From: Rubripirellula obstinata | GTDB lineage: Bacteria; Planctomycetota; Planctomycetia; Pirellulales; Pirellulaceae | Direction of reading: 5' to 3' | NCBI RefSeq assembly: GCF_001642955.1 | Contig: NZ_LWSK01000042.1 | Location: 1-45,365, forward strand | Length of the DNA: 45,365 bases | Shown here: positions 33,313 to 40,811 of the stretch, piece by piece | How positions within the stretch are numbered: the stretch's first letter is position 1 | Layout of the letters: each line of letters opens with the position of its first letter | Program-made: the position numbers and the translations under genes | Notes under the pieces: generated by a model | Told to the model about the DNA's origin: nothing | The model's input: the letters and a program-made list of their open reading frames with translations, nothing else | Databases searched by the model: none

Positions 33313-33534
33313 TCAATAATGTGGCGGTCTTTCGTCTTCGAGCGAACGGTTTTCTTCGGCCGGTTTTTCTTTGGATGTTTTGAGCTGTTGTTCCAGTTCG
33401 CTGATCCGACGTTGCATTTTGTCCGAGCGGATTGCTTCGGACGTGACCACTTCGTTCAACTGATCAAAGAGCCGCTGAAGATGAGCGAGGCTGATTTCCA
33501 GTTCGGTGATTCGCTGAGCCTGCTTGTCGTCCAC
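33313..33534 (-). CDS. slyX: SlyX-family protein
   Basis: A 73-residue, mostly coiled-coil protein of the SlyX family, whose biochemical role is unknown. The heptad pattern is clear (RITELEISLAHLQRLFDQLNE, then KMQRRISELEQQL), and the chain ends in the family's hallmark PPHY. The start is a GTG at 33534 that shares one base with the TAG stop of the sugar isomerase gene, so it is translationally coupled as the last gene of a queF-isomerase-slyX set. Length matches known SlyX proteins (about 70-75). Confidence 0.85.
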   Translation of the reverse strand: MDDKQAQRITELEISLAHLQRLFDQLNEVVTSEAIRSDKMQRRISELEQQLKTSKEKPAEENRSLEDERPPHY

Positions 33535-34535
33535 TAGCGTGCTGCTTTGACGTCGCTGAAGTCTCGCAATTGATAATCCATTCCGACGTAATCAAGCACT
33601 TTGCAAAGGCCACGAAGTGCGACACCGAAACCGTCGGGGCCGCTGAATCCGCCGAATTGGCCACCGCCTTTGACGTGAGGTTCCAGGTCCATGAACACTC
33701 CGTCGGCACCACGATCGGTCATGCGACGATGGAGTTCAGGCAGAAAATCTTTCATGTCGCGCAGGATTGCTTCGTGGCCACTGTCACCGATGTCCGCCGG
33801 CACAAAGTTGCTAAGCGACGCTTCGTCCACGTGATCGATTCGGCCCGTTGGTGACGGGTCGTGATAGTCCTTGATGTGGATCCAGCCGAGCGATGGTTTC
33901 ATCGCAAGGTATTGGCCGTACGTATCATCGGCGGAGAATCCTTGGGTGACGATGTTGGCACCGTCGAAGATCGTCAGCATCGCGGGATGGTTGACCTTTG
34001 CCGCAATCGATTCGAGCAACTGTCCCGTTTGTCCCACCAAGTTCGCTTCGACTTCCAAACCAAATGTTAGGCCGCGTTTGTCGCAAGCTTCCGCGATCGC
34101 GGTCAATTGATCACTCGCTTGATCGATGTGATCTTCTGGCTTGGTTCCTTTGGGATGGTAGAACGCGAATCCGCGAATCAGTTTGGCACCAAACGCTTCG
34201 GCGCGATCGCAAGCGGTTTCGACATCTTCGGCCAAGTATTTCTCAAACGGAATGAATTTGTTGTCGGTTCCGTCATCGACGTCCAACAGTTTGACCTTGC
34301 CGATGGGCGATCCGATGCTGCTGACCTTCAACCCGTAATCACCTTGCATCTTGACCAGATGTTGGATTTCAGGATCGGACAATTGCATCACGTTCTTGAC
34401 GCCTTCGCCGGCGTCGACGAAGCGGATCGAATAGTATTTCAGGCCGACGGCGGCAAAGGCTGCGTATTGCTGGACGGCTAGTTTTTCGTTGGCGGCTTCG
34501 TCTGCAAAGCCGCTGATTAGGATCGGGATGCTCAT
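33534..34535 (-). CDS. Sugar phosphate isomerase/epimerase (AP endonuclease 2 TIM barrel)
   Basis: The 333-residue protein has the xylose-isomerase-like TIM barrel found in sugar isomerases and epimerases and in endonuclease IV. Candidate metal ligands are in [11 protein letters not shown] (Glu), TIFDGANI (Asp), WIHIKDYHD (His/Asp) and VFMDLEPHV (Glu) in late strands, the usual positions. It starts without a signal peptide, so it acts in the cytoplasm. The ATG at 34535 overlaps the queF stop (ATGA). The frame is open a further 19 codons into queF, without family similarity. The exact sugar cannot be told. Confidence 0.85.
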   Translation of the reverse strand: MSIPILISGFADEAANEKLAVQQYAAFAAVGLKYYSIRFVDAGEGVKNVMQLSDPEIQHLVKMQGDYGLKVSSIGSPIGKVKLLDVDDGTDNKFIPFEKYLAEDVETACDRAEAFGAKLIRGFAFYHPKGTKPEDHIDQASDQLTAIAEACDKRGLTFGLEVEANLVGQTGQLLESIAAKVNHPAMLTIFDGANIVTQGFSADDTYGQYLAMKPSLGWIHIKDYHDPSPTGRIDHVDEASLSNFVPADIGDSGHEAILRDMKDFLPELHRRMTDRGADGVFMDLEPHVKGGGQFGGFSGPDGFGVALRGLCKVLDYVGMDYQLRDFSDVKAAR

Positions 34536-34912
34536 GATTCGTCTGGATGTCGGATGATGATGTTGCTGTGGAGACCGCCGCGAGGAGTCCAACGACTTTC
34601 CACGGTGGCGCTACGCGGCTTTACGACGGCGACGAAGTCATCCATGATCCGGTTGGTGACCGCTTCGTAGAAAATACCTTCGTTGCGAAACCGCTGCAGA
34701 TACATTTTTAGACTTTTCAGTTCCACGCAAACCTGATCGGGCACATAAGTGAAGACAATCGTGCCGTAGTCGGGCTGTCCCGTTTTGGGGCAAACCGAAG
34801 TAAACTCTGGGCAATGATGCTCGATCGTAAAGTTTCGTGCTGGGTTTGGATTGTCAAACACCTCCAGAGTGTCACGAAAATCACCTCCTGTTCCGTCGCC
34901 ACCGTCGCTCAA
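34532..34912 (-). CDS. queF: NADPH-dependent preQ0 reductase QueF
   Basis: QueF reduces 7-cyano-7-deazaguanine (preQ0) to preQ1 in queuosine biosynthesis. This 126-residue protein is the short, YkvM-type unimodular form. [12 protein letters not shown] holds the catalytic cysteine, [20 protein letters not shown] is the family QueF motif for NADPH binding, and a late Glu and His occupy the usual positions. No ATG is available. A TTG at 34912 with GGTG 5 bases upstream gives the family's usual N-terminus before LEVFDNP. It is divergent from queE with only 18 bases between starts, and it leads into the sugar isomerase and slyX genes. Confidence 0.92.
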   Translation of the reverse strand: MSDGGDGTGGDFRDTLEVFDNPNPARNFTIEHHCPEFTSVCPKTGQPDYGTIVFTYVPDQVCVELKSLKMYLQRFRNEGIFYEAVTNRIMDDFVAVVKPRSATVESRWTPRGGLHSNIIIRHPDES

Positions 34913-34930
34913 TTTTTCACCTTTGAAACT

Positions 34931-35743
34931 ATGGAATCTTCAAGTCAAACCGAATTCTCGCATGCAGAGTCGGACCGGACCAGGGGGACCAGTCACGATG
35001 TGGTCAGGGGGACCATTGACGATGCGACCAGGGGGACCAGTCACGATGTGGCAACGCTGAAAATCTCGGAAACCTTTCAAAGCTGCCAGGGCGAAGGCAA
35101 GCTGACCGGAACGGACAGTTTTTTTATTCGCACCAGCGGTTGCAATCTGCGATGCCACTTCTGCGACACACCGTACGCGTCTTGGAACCCCACCGGCGAT
35201 CAACTCCCGATCGATCAGCTCGTCGCCATGGCCGTCGAGACAGGACTGCAGCACGTGGTTTTGACTGGTGGCGAGCCGATGTTGCCGATCCAAATCACGT
35301 CGCTGTGCGAGCTGCTTCGTGATGCTGGAATGCATGTCACTATTGAAACGGCTGGCACGATCGATCGAGAACTCGTTTGTGACCTCGCCTCGATCAGTCC
35401 CAAGCTAGAAAACAGCACTCCGGATTCGCAGCAGCATCCACGTTGGTCTGAACTGCATCAACAGCGACGAATGCCGATCGAAGTGATGCGAAGCGTGATC
35501 GATCGATCGATTGACCATCAAATCAAGTTTGTGGTCACGTCGTTGGACGACTTCGCTGAAATTAACAGCGTGGTCCGGCAATTAGACGTCGATGCGGATG
35601 CCGTGTGGATCATGCCCGAGGGCGTGACGATCGAAGCGATGGATGCGGCGGCGAGCTGGCTGAAACCGTACTGCGATGATACGGGGTACCGCTATTGCGA
35701 CCGAATGCAGATCAGGTGGTTTGGCAATCGTCGCGGAACTTAG
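34931..35743 (+). CDS. queE: 7-carboxy-7-deazaguanine synthase QueE
   Basis: QueE is a radical-SAM enzyme that contracts 6-carboxytetrahydropterin to 7-carboxy-7-deazaguanine, two steps before the QueF substrate. The 270-residue protein has [12 protein letters not shown], the cluster motif [15 protein letters not shown] and LTGGEP. An unusual N-terminal segment of about 35 residues precedes the core and contains three 8-residue repeats ([24 protein letters not shown]) encoded by a 24-bp tandem repeat. The ATG at 34931 is the first in frame outside queF. A GTG at the end of the repeat would give a core-length protein without it, so the repeat may be untranslated leader. It diverges from queF. 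Confidence 0.92.
   Translation: MESSSQTEFSHAESDRTRGTSHDVVRGTIDDATRGTSHDVATLKISETFQSCQGEGKLTGTDSFFIRTSGCNLRCHFCDTPYASWNPTGDQLPIDQLVAMAVETGLQHVVLTGGEPMLPIQITSLCELLRDAGMHVTIETAGTIDRELVCDLASISPKLENSTPDSQQHPRWSELHQQRRMPIEVMRSVIDRSIDHQIKFVVTSLDDFAEINSVVRQLDVDADAVWIMPEGVTIEAMDAAASWLKPYCDDTGYRYCDRMQIRWFGNRRGT
34978..35049. repeat. 24-bp tandem repeat near the queE start
   Basis: Three in-frame units of ACCAGGGGGACCAGTCACGA plus four bases; the middle unit is diverged and the outer two are identical. It occupies the segment between the likely queE start and its radical-SAM core. Confidence 0.85.
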
Positions 35744-35920
35744 ATTGATCTGGTTTGTCGATGCAGCCAGAAGCAAGCAGATTGGGTTCCCGTAGGCCGT
35801 AGCGAGCCTAAAGCGAGTTACGGCGTCTTGGGGTATTGCCGTAACTCGCTTTAGGCTCGCTACGGCCTACGTTTGTGTATGCCATGGGATTGCCGGAACT
35901 TCGCTGCGCTTTGTTCCGGC
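35744..35920. other. Convergent intergenic region filled by REP elements
   Basis: Between queE and the nucleoside hydrolase gene there is little besides a paired REP (35792-35870) and a single REP (35892-35924). No T-run terminator is seen, and the hairpins may act as transcript ends. Confidence 0.5.
35792..35870. repeat. Paired inverted REP (BIME), GTAGGCCG family
   Basis: GTAGGCCGTAGCGAG leads a hairpin with CCGTA/TACGG stem and is followed by its inverted copy ending CGGCCTAC, 79 bases in all. It is closely similar to the pair at 18665-18740. Confidence 0.85.
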
Positions 35921-35924
35921 CTAC
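35892..35924 (-). repeat. Single REP whose GTAG foot overlaps a stop codon
   Basis: On the minus strand it begins GTAGGCCGGAAC and closes with GTTCCGGC. The framework is that of the paired REPs but with a different stem (CCGGAAC/GTTCCGG). Its TAG at 35921-35923 is the stop codon of the nucleoside hydrolase gene. Confidence 0.75.
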
Positions 35925-36862
35925 GTTTGTTGGCCTGAGTAACGTAGCGAACGGATGATGGAGGCTTCGGCGACGGCGGCGTCTACTGATGTGGCGACTT
36001 CCATGTTTAGCGGCCATTGTCGGCGCAATCGTTGATCAAACAACGTTTGGCCTCGCGAGATACCGCCTTTGGTTTCGACCTTGCCGGCCATCGGTTCCCA
36101 CTCGAAAATCTCGGGCTCAGTAACGGCAAGCAAGGTCATCGCGTCGTACAACGGAATCAGTTCACGGCCCAGCTTTTGGTGATATGTTCGGAACGCGAAA
36201 GGCAACATCTTGTGCAGCATTGACCCAGCACGCGTAAATTTGGACGGCAATTTTTCTAGCAACTCGACGCCAAAGCCAACCGACTCAGTCACGTCCAGCG
36301 GCACCAGCGTCTTGGTCGTCAAGGATGCAAAAACTTCCGATGCCGATTGCGGATCGAAGAACATATTGTGCTCGGCCGCGACGGTTGCGTTGCCCGGATG
36401 ATTGACGGATCCTCCGCTGATGACCACTTTGTCGATCAAACTAAGCGCGGCCGGATCTCGACGAGCCAAGCGAGCCAAGTTGGTTAGCGGCCCAAGGCAA
36501 ACCAGCGTGATTTGGTTGGGATATTGGTGGACCAGTTCGCTGATGATTTTGTCGCCGGACGTCTGATGTTGGCGGCCAGATTCCTCGTACTGGAATTCCC
36601 CCAAACCGTCTGGACCGTTGAGGTCAAATTCATCCGCGACCGGTGCGTCATCGGGGGCGGTGGCTTTTCCGATTCGAGGGTACCTTGGTGGGTCCAGGTG
36701 CCCGACGATCGCGGTGACGTTGCGAGTTGCCAAGTCGGCGTCGACCGTTCCAGCGGTCGGCGTGATGGCAAGCAAGTCGACACGGGGATCGAACAATGCG
36801 ATACATAGGGCAACCGTGTCGTCGATTCCAGGGTCGCAATCAATGATGAGTTTTCGATTCAT
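35921..36862 (-). CDS. Nucleoside hydrolase (IunH-like)
   Basis: A 313-residue hydrolase that splits the N-glycosidic bond of ribonucleosides. The N-terminal DCDPGIDDTVAL supplies the calcium-binding aspartates (Asp10, 14, 15). CLGPLTNLA and ISGGSV are family motifs, EHNMFFDPQSA provides substrate ligands, and IPLYDAMTLLA supplies the late calcium ligand. No signal peptide is present, so it acts in the cytoplasm. Base preference cannot be told. It diverges from trpD over about 100 bases. Its stop codon is formed by the foot of a REP element, which suggests the original C-terminus may have been altered by that insertion. Confidence 0.9.
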   Translation of the reverse strand: MNRKLIIDCDPGIDDTVALCIALFDPRVDLLAITPTAGTVDADLATRNVTAIVGHLDPPRYPRIGKATAPDDAPVADEFDLNGPDGLGEFQYEESGRQHQTSGDKIISELVHQYPNQITLVCLGPLTNLARLARRDPAALSLIDKVVISGGSVNHPGNATVAAEHNMFFDPQSASEVFASLTTKTLVPLDVTESVGFGVELLEKLPSKFTRAGSMLHKMLPFAFRTYHQKLGRELIPLYDAMTLLAVTEPEIFEWEPMAGKVETKGGISRGQTLFDQRLRRQWPLNMEVATSVDAAVAEASIIRSLRYSGQQT

Positions 36863-36962
36863 CGCAAGAGTTTACGTGGGCACCGCACCCCAGGTAAAGC
36901 CAGCATCCCCATTCTGGACGACATTCTGGAAGACGTTTCTTCGCCGCATGAACGAGAATTGA

Positions 36963-37979
36963 ATGAATCCCGCCAATCTTTTTGCAGACGCAACCCGCAC
37001 CGCCACCGCCGGAACGGATTTATCGACCGAACAGACCAGCGACCTGATCGACCAAATGCTTCGCGGGCAGGTCAGCGACGATGACATTGGATCGTTGCTG
37101 TTGGCCCTGCGTCAGAAAGGTGAATCGGTCAGCGAATTGGTCGGCGCGGCCACTGCGATGCGGCGTCACATGACCAAGATTCAACATCGACATGACATCC
37201 TGCTTGACACCTGTGGCACCGGCGGCAGCGGCAGCGGGACGTTCAATATCAGCACCGCCGTTGCCATGGTTGCCGCGGCTTGCGGAGTTCCGGTGGCAAA
37301 GCACGGAAACCGAAAAGCGACCAGTTTGACAGGATCAGCAGACGTTTTAGAAGAACTAGGCGTTCGCATCGAATCGGACGCCCAGTCCGTTGCCCAGCGG
37401 CTCGACAAGACTGGAATTTGCTTCTGTTTTGCCGCAAAACTGCATCCCGCGATGCGGCACGTTGTGGCCGTGCGGCGACAATTGGGAGTTAAAACACTGT
37501 TCAATTTGCTGGGCCCGCTGTGCAATCCAGCCGGGGCCACTCATCAGCTATTGGGAACTTCATCGGCCGACGCACAAATCAAAGTCGCCGCCGCGATCGC
37601 TCAATTGGGCACCACCAAGTCGTTCGTCATTCACGCCAGTGATGGGCAGGACGAGGTATCGCTGGAAGGCACGACGCGAGTGATCGAGGTCACGGATGCT
37701 GGCCAGGTTGAACACGAATTTTCGGCCGATGATTTTGGATTACTGCCGGTCGGGCAAGAGGCATTGGCGGCAGCCGACCCGGTCGCCAGCGCCGCGATCA
37801 TTCGCCGCTTGCTAGACGGAGAACCCGGCCCGTGCCGCGACACTGTGTTGGCCGGAACAGCGATGGCGTTGTGGTTAGTTGGGACGGTTTCCGATCTTAG
37901 GAGCGGCGTTCAAATGGCGGCCGATGCGATTGATCAGGGGAAAGCAAAGCAGACGCTGGAAGGTTTGAGAGCCGACTGA
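36963..37979 (+). CDS. trpD: Anthranilate phosphoribosyltransferase
   Basis: TrpD joins anthranilate to PRPP in tryptophan synthesis. The 338-residue protein has the usual helical N-terminal domain (LIDQMLRGQVSDDDIGSLLLALR). The PRPP loop is DTCGTGGSGSGTFNIST, followed by VAKHGNRKATSLTGSADVLEELG, and FNLLGPLCNPAG lies at the anthranilate site. Length is normal. The ATG at 36963 has only a weak upstream purine run. No other trp genes are nearby, so it stands alone as in many planctomycetes. A short stem followed by six T overlaps the stop codon. Confidence 0.95.
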   Translation: MNPANLFADATRTATAGTDLSTEQTSDLIDQMLRGQVSDDDIGSLLLALRQKGESVSELVGAATAMRRHMTKIQHRHDILLDTCGTGGSGSGTFNISTAVAMVAAACGVPVAKHGNRKATSLTGSADVLEELGVRIESDAQSVAQRLDKTGICFCFAAKLHPAMRHVVAVRRQLGVKTLFNLLGPLCNPAGATHQLLGTSSADAQIKVAAAIAQLGTTKSFVIHASDGQDEVSLEGTTRVIEVTDAGQVEHEFSADDFGLLPVGQEALAAADPVASAAIIRRLLDGEPGPCRDTVLAGTAMALWLVGTVSDLRSGVQMAADAIDQGKAKQTLEGLRAD

Positions 37980-37993
37980 AACGGTCGTTTTTT
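37973..37993 (+). terminator. Possible weak intrinsic terminator of trpD
   Basis: CGAC and GTCG form a 4-bp stem across the trpD stop codon with a 7-base loop, followed directly by TTTTTT. The stem is short, so this is a low-confidence call. Confidence 0.35.
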
Positions 37994-38045
37994 AGTATCT
38001 CGAAGAAAAATTGCACGGATCGACGCTCGCTTGGTCACTGTTTTA

Positions 38046-38120
38046 TTAGGCCGTATTGAGCACATCGAAATACGGCGTCTGACGCCTTTGCCGTATTTCG
38101 ATGCGCTCAATACGGCCTAC
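38046..38120. repeat. Paired inverted REP (BIME) with a variant stem
   Basis: TTAGGCCGTATTGAGC and its inverted copy GCTCAATACGGCCTAC flank a short centre. The framework matches the other GTAGGCCG pairs, but inner bases differ together in both arms. It ends 26 bases before the next gene. Confidence 0.8.
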
Positions 38121-38146
38121 TTTGGTGCTGAAACAACAGTGATCCC

Positions 38147-40525
38147 ATGCGATTGACCCTGCGAACTTTACTGGCTTACTTGGACAACACGCTTGAACCG
38201 GCGGATGCCGAGATTTTGCGTCAAAAGGTAACCGAGAGCGGGTTTGCGACCCAGTTGGTTCAGAAAATTCGCCAGCGGCTTGCCGATCCTTCGCTACCTG
38301 CTCCGCCGCCCGAAGCGATTGGCCCGGTTCACGACGCAAACGTGATTGGTGAATATCTGGACAGTACGCTGCCCAACGAACAGGTTTCTGAAATCGAGCG
38401 TGCTTGTTTAGAACTGGACGCAAATCTGGCTGAGGCGGCTGCTTGTCACCAAATCTTGACCATGGTGTTGGGCAACAAAGCCGATGTGCCGGCTGGTTTG
38501 CGTGAACGAATCTATCAGTTGCCCGATCGCGAAGTCGAGCGGATTGCGGCGTCGAGTGATCGTTTCTCATCAATCTCGATGGACGATACACCGTCACAAA
38601 ATCGTGCCCGCACCGGTGGATCACCGTCGTTGGCTTCGCAAGATGATTTACCAACGATCGAATCCGCCGATCCGGAAAATCATGATTCGGTGCAACCGGT
38701 CGGCATCAGCGATTCGGGCGTCTTCGATGCGCCAACGCGTTTGCGACAATCCGATGTGGTCAATCCAGAAGGTGCCGGGTTCAGCAGCCCGACCGCATCC
38801 AACAATGCTCAGCTACGTGCCAAGGCGGAAAGGGATAGCATTTACGGTGGATCGATTCGTCCTTCGCGGATCACGCCCTGGTTAGTTTCGCTGGCGGTCG
38901 TCGCAGTATTGTTTTTTGCGATCGCTCAGATTTTCAGACCGCTGCTTCCCAAGAATCAAAAGACAGAATTAGCAGACAACAACATCCCGACGGACGTGAT
39001 TGTGCCACCAAGTGAAGCACCACCGATGGTTGCATTGGATCCAGTCATTCCGGATGCCATTGTTTCGCCAGGAGATCTGCCAAGCAGCGAACCAGAAATC
39101 GTCAATGCAGCAATAGCCCCCACCGAGACGACGGAAGCATTACCGGCTCCTGAACTGAATCCAGATTCAATGCCTGCCCCTGAACCAAGCCCAGTCGAGC
39201 CAAACCCAGTCGAATCAAACCCAGTCGAACCTGTTTTGGATGAACCGGGCGACTTCGCTGCAGATTCCGAGATGGTCCCGCCTCCGGTGCAACGAGATGC
39301 GACGCCCGTTGCACCGCCGCTGGCAAGCGAAATCGCGGTCGAAGCAGAACCAGTAGAAAAAGCTGAATCGAAACCAGACGCCATGGCCCCAGTCGCGATG
39401 ATCGATGGCAGCGACTCCATGATTGTTGCGTTAAACGCAGAAGGAGTTTGGGAAAAACTTGATGAATCAGGCGTGGTAACCGCCAACACGCCCGTCATCT
39501 GCGGTCCAAAGTTTCGCGGTATCATGGAGACAGAGTTTTCTCCAAGGATCGAATTGATCGGTCCTACGGGCGTGCGATGGTTGGCGATTGGTGAAGATTC
39601 CTACGGACTGGAAGTCGAATTTGGCCGTTTGCTGATCACGTCGAAAGAGCCTGATTCGATGCTTTCACTGAAACTAGGTGCTCGCCCCATGGAACTGTTT
39701 TTTGCGGACGAAGAAACCGTGGTGGCAGCCAGCATCAAGCGTTTCCGCAGCCCAGGCGTCGATCCACTCGATGCACCCGAGCAACTTGAATTGATGGGCA
39801 TTTTGACGATCCAAGGCAGTGTTCAGGTCAAGCATGATGGCGAGACATCCGAAGTAACGACTGGTGAACAATGGGTCAAACGCGGCGAAGATTTCCCGAC
39901 GGTGTCGCCGCTTGGTAAGGTTCCGAATTGGATTTCAGCGCCACCCAGCGACGAAAAATCGCTCGACGATACCGCTCGCGATGGCTTGCTTGACTTGGTG
40001 GATGCCGACGAATCACTCGACCGCTCGCTTCACGAAGCCACGTTGTTCCGGCGTTCTGAAGTCGCGGCTCTTGCTGGCCAAACGATGTTGTTTCTTGGCC
40101 AAGGCGACGTCTACTTTGGCGGAGACGGGATTTTGAACGAGCCAAAACAGCGTCAGTATTGGCCGGAGCATTTCACGGCACTGGTGGCGACTTTGGACCG
40201 TGGCCCAGAGTCGGCTGAATTGCTGATGCAGGCGATTGTGAAAATGGACGCAGCCAACGCAAAGGTGCTCTATCGATTGCTCGTCGGCTATTCCCAAGAA
40301 CAGCTTGCTGCCGGCGGCGACGAAGAATTGGTCCGTTTGTTGGATTCCGAATCGATGGCGGTTCGCGTCTTGGCCCTCGAAAACCTTCACAAAATCACCG
40401 GAACCACACTGTATTTCCGAGCTGAAACCGACAACCGAGCTCGCCGTACACCCGCAATCCGCAAATGGATGGTTCGACAGCAGAAGGGCGACATCCGATG
40501 GCCAAACGGTGCGGGGAGCCCGTAG
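38147..40525 (+). CDS. Membrane protein with anti-sigma-like and FecR-like regions
   Basis: This 792-residue protein has a recognisable plan but no firm family name. The cytoplasmic N-terminus has two similar segments (LLAYLDNTLEPADAEIL near 10; IGEYLDSTLPNEQVSEI near 68) that resemble degenerate anti-sigma zinc-finger regions without the full His/Cys set. A low-complexity stretch follows, then one membrane helix (about 242-264). Outside the membrane come a Pro/Glu/Asn repeat (PVEPNPVESNPVEP, about 341-363), a beta-rich domain (about 421-585) similar in feel to FecR (LIGPTGVRW, LEVEFGRLLI), and a helical, HEAT-like C-terminus. This order suggests a transmembrane signalling protein acting on an ECF sigma factor, but no sigma gene is adjacent. 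ATG 38147 follows a REP pair. Confidence 0.75.
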   Translation: MRLTLRTLLAYLDNTLEPADAEILRQKVTESGFATQLVQKIRQRLADPSLPAPPPEAIGPVHDANVIGEYLDSTLPNEQVSEIERACLELDANLAEAAACHQILTMVLGNKADVPAGLRERIYQLPDREVERIAASSDRFSSISMDDTPSQNRARTGGSPSLASQDDLPTIESADPENHDSVQPVGISDSGVFDAPTRLRQSDVVNPEGAGFSSPTASNNAQLRAKAERDSIYGGSIRPSRITPWLVSLAVVAVLFFAIAQIFRPLLPKNQKTELADNNIPTDVIVPPSEAPPMVALDPVIPDAIVSPGDLPSSEPEIVNAAIAPTETTEALPAPELNPDSMPAPEPSPVEPNPVESNPVEPVLDEPGDFAADSEMVPPPVQRDATPVAPPLASEIAVEAEPVEKAESKPDAMAPVAMIDGSDSMIVALNAEGVWEKLDESGVVTANTPVICGPKFRGIMETEFSPRIELIGPTGVRWLAIGEDSYGLEVEFGRLLITSKEPDSMLSLKLGARPMELFFADEETVVAASIKRFRSPGVDPLDAPEQLELMGILTIQGSVQVKHDGETSEVTTGEQWVKRGEDFPTVSPLGKVPNWISAPPSDEKSLDDTARDGLLDLVDADESLDRSLHEATLFRRSEVAALAGQTMLFLGQGDVYFGGDGILNEPKQRQYWPEHFTALVATLDRGPESAELLMQAIVKMDAANAKVLYRLLVGYSQEQLAAGGDEELVRLLDSESMAVRVLALENLHKITGTTLYFRAETDNRARRTPAIRKWMVRQQKGDIRWPNGAGSP

Positions 40526-40566
40526 CAAATCCCTTGCTAGCGCTGCTAGGCTGTGAAGTTAACTCA

Positions 40567-40627
40567 TTCTTAAACGTAAACTTGAACTTCAACCTAAACT
40601 TTCGCCGTGAGAGTTTAAGTTTAAGAA
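40567..40627. repeat. AT-rich inverted repeat
   Basis: TTCTTAAACGTAAACT (40567-40582) pairs with AGTTTAAGTTTAAGAA (40612-40627) with one mismatch across a 29-base loop, and ACTTCAAC and GTTGAAGT can pair as an alternative. It could be a transcript end or a protein-binding site. Confidence 0.6.
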
Positions 40628-40668
40628 AAAGTTGAAGTACAAATTTTGGGATTGCTCATTTATTCACA

Positions 40669-40706
40669 GCCCACGCGGTTAAACGATCTGGAATTGCCTC
40701 ACGACG
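40669..40706. repeat. Arm fragment of the GCGTGGGCATCGCC family
   Basis: GCCCACGCGGTTAAACGAT and the following GGAATTG...ACGACG match the right arm of the 18867-18945 copy with several changes. The palindrome core is lost. Confidence 0.55.
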
Positions 40707-40811
40707 TTTCCAGGCCGAGAAGCTACTCGCCTATACCCGACGCTGGGTGATCTCTAAACTTAGCCTTCGTTGACTTCCAAACGTTTGCCTTCTCGCTACC
40801 GCTGCATCTTT

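Larger units (their letters stand above)
40526..40811. other. Intergenic region with an AT-rich inverted repeat
   Basis: The 286 bases before zwf contain a 16-bp inverted repeat (40567-40627) and a fragment of the GCGTGGGCATCGCC family arm (40669-40706). No gene is seen. Confidence 0.5.

Noticed and set aside
34978-35049. CRISPR-like array
   Set aside because: Three adjoining 24-base units with no spacers and no cas genes.
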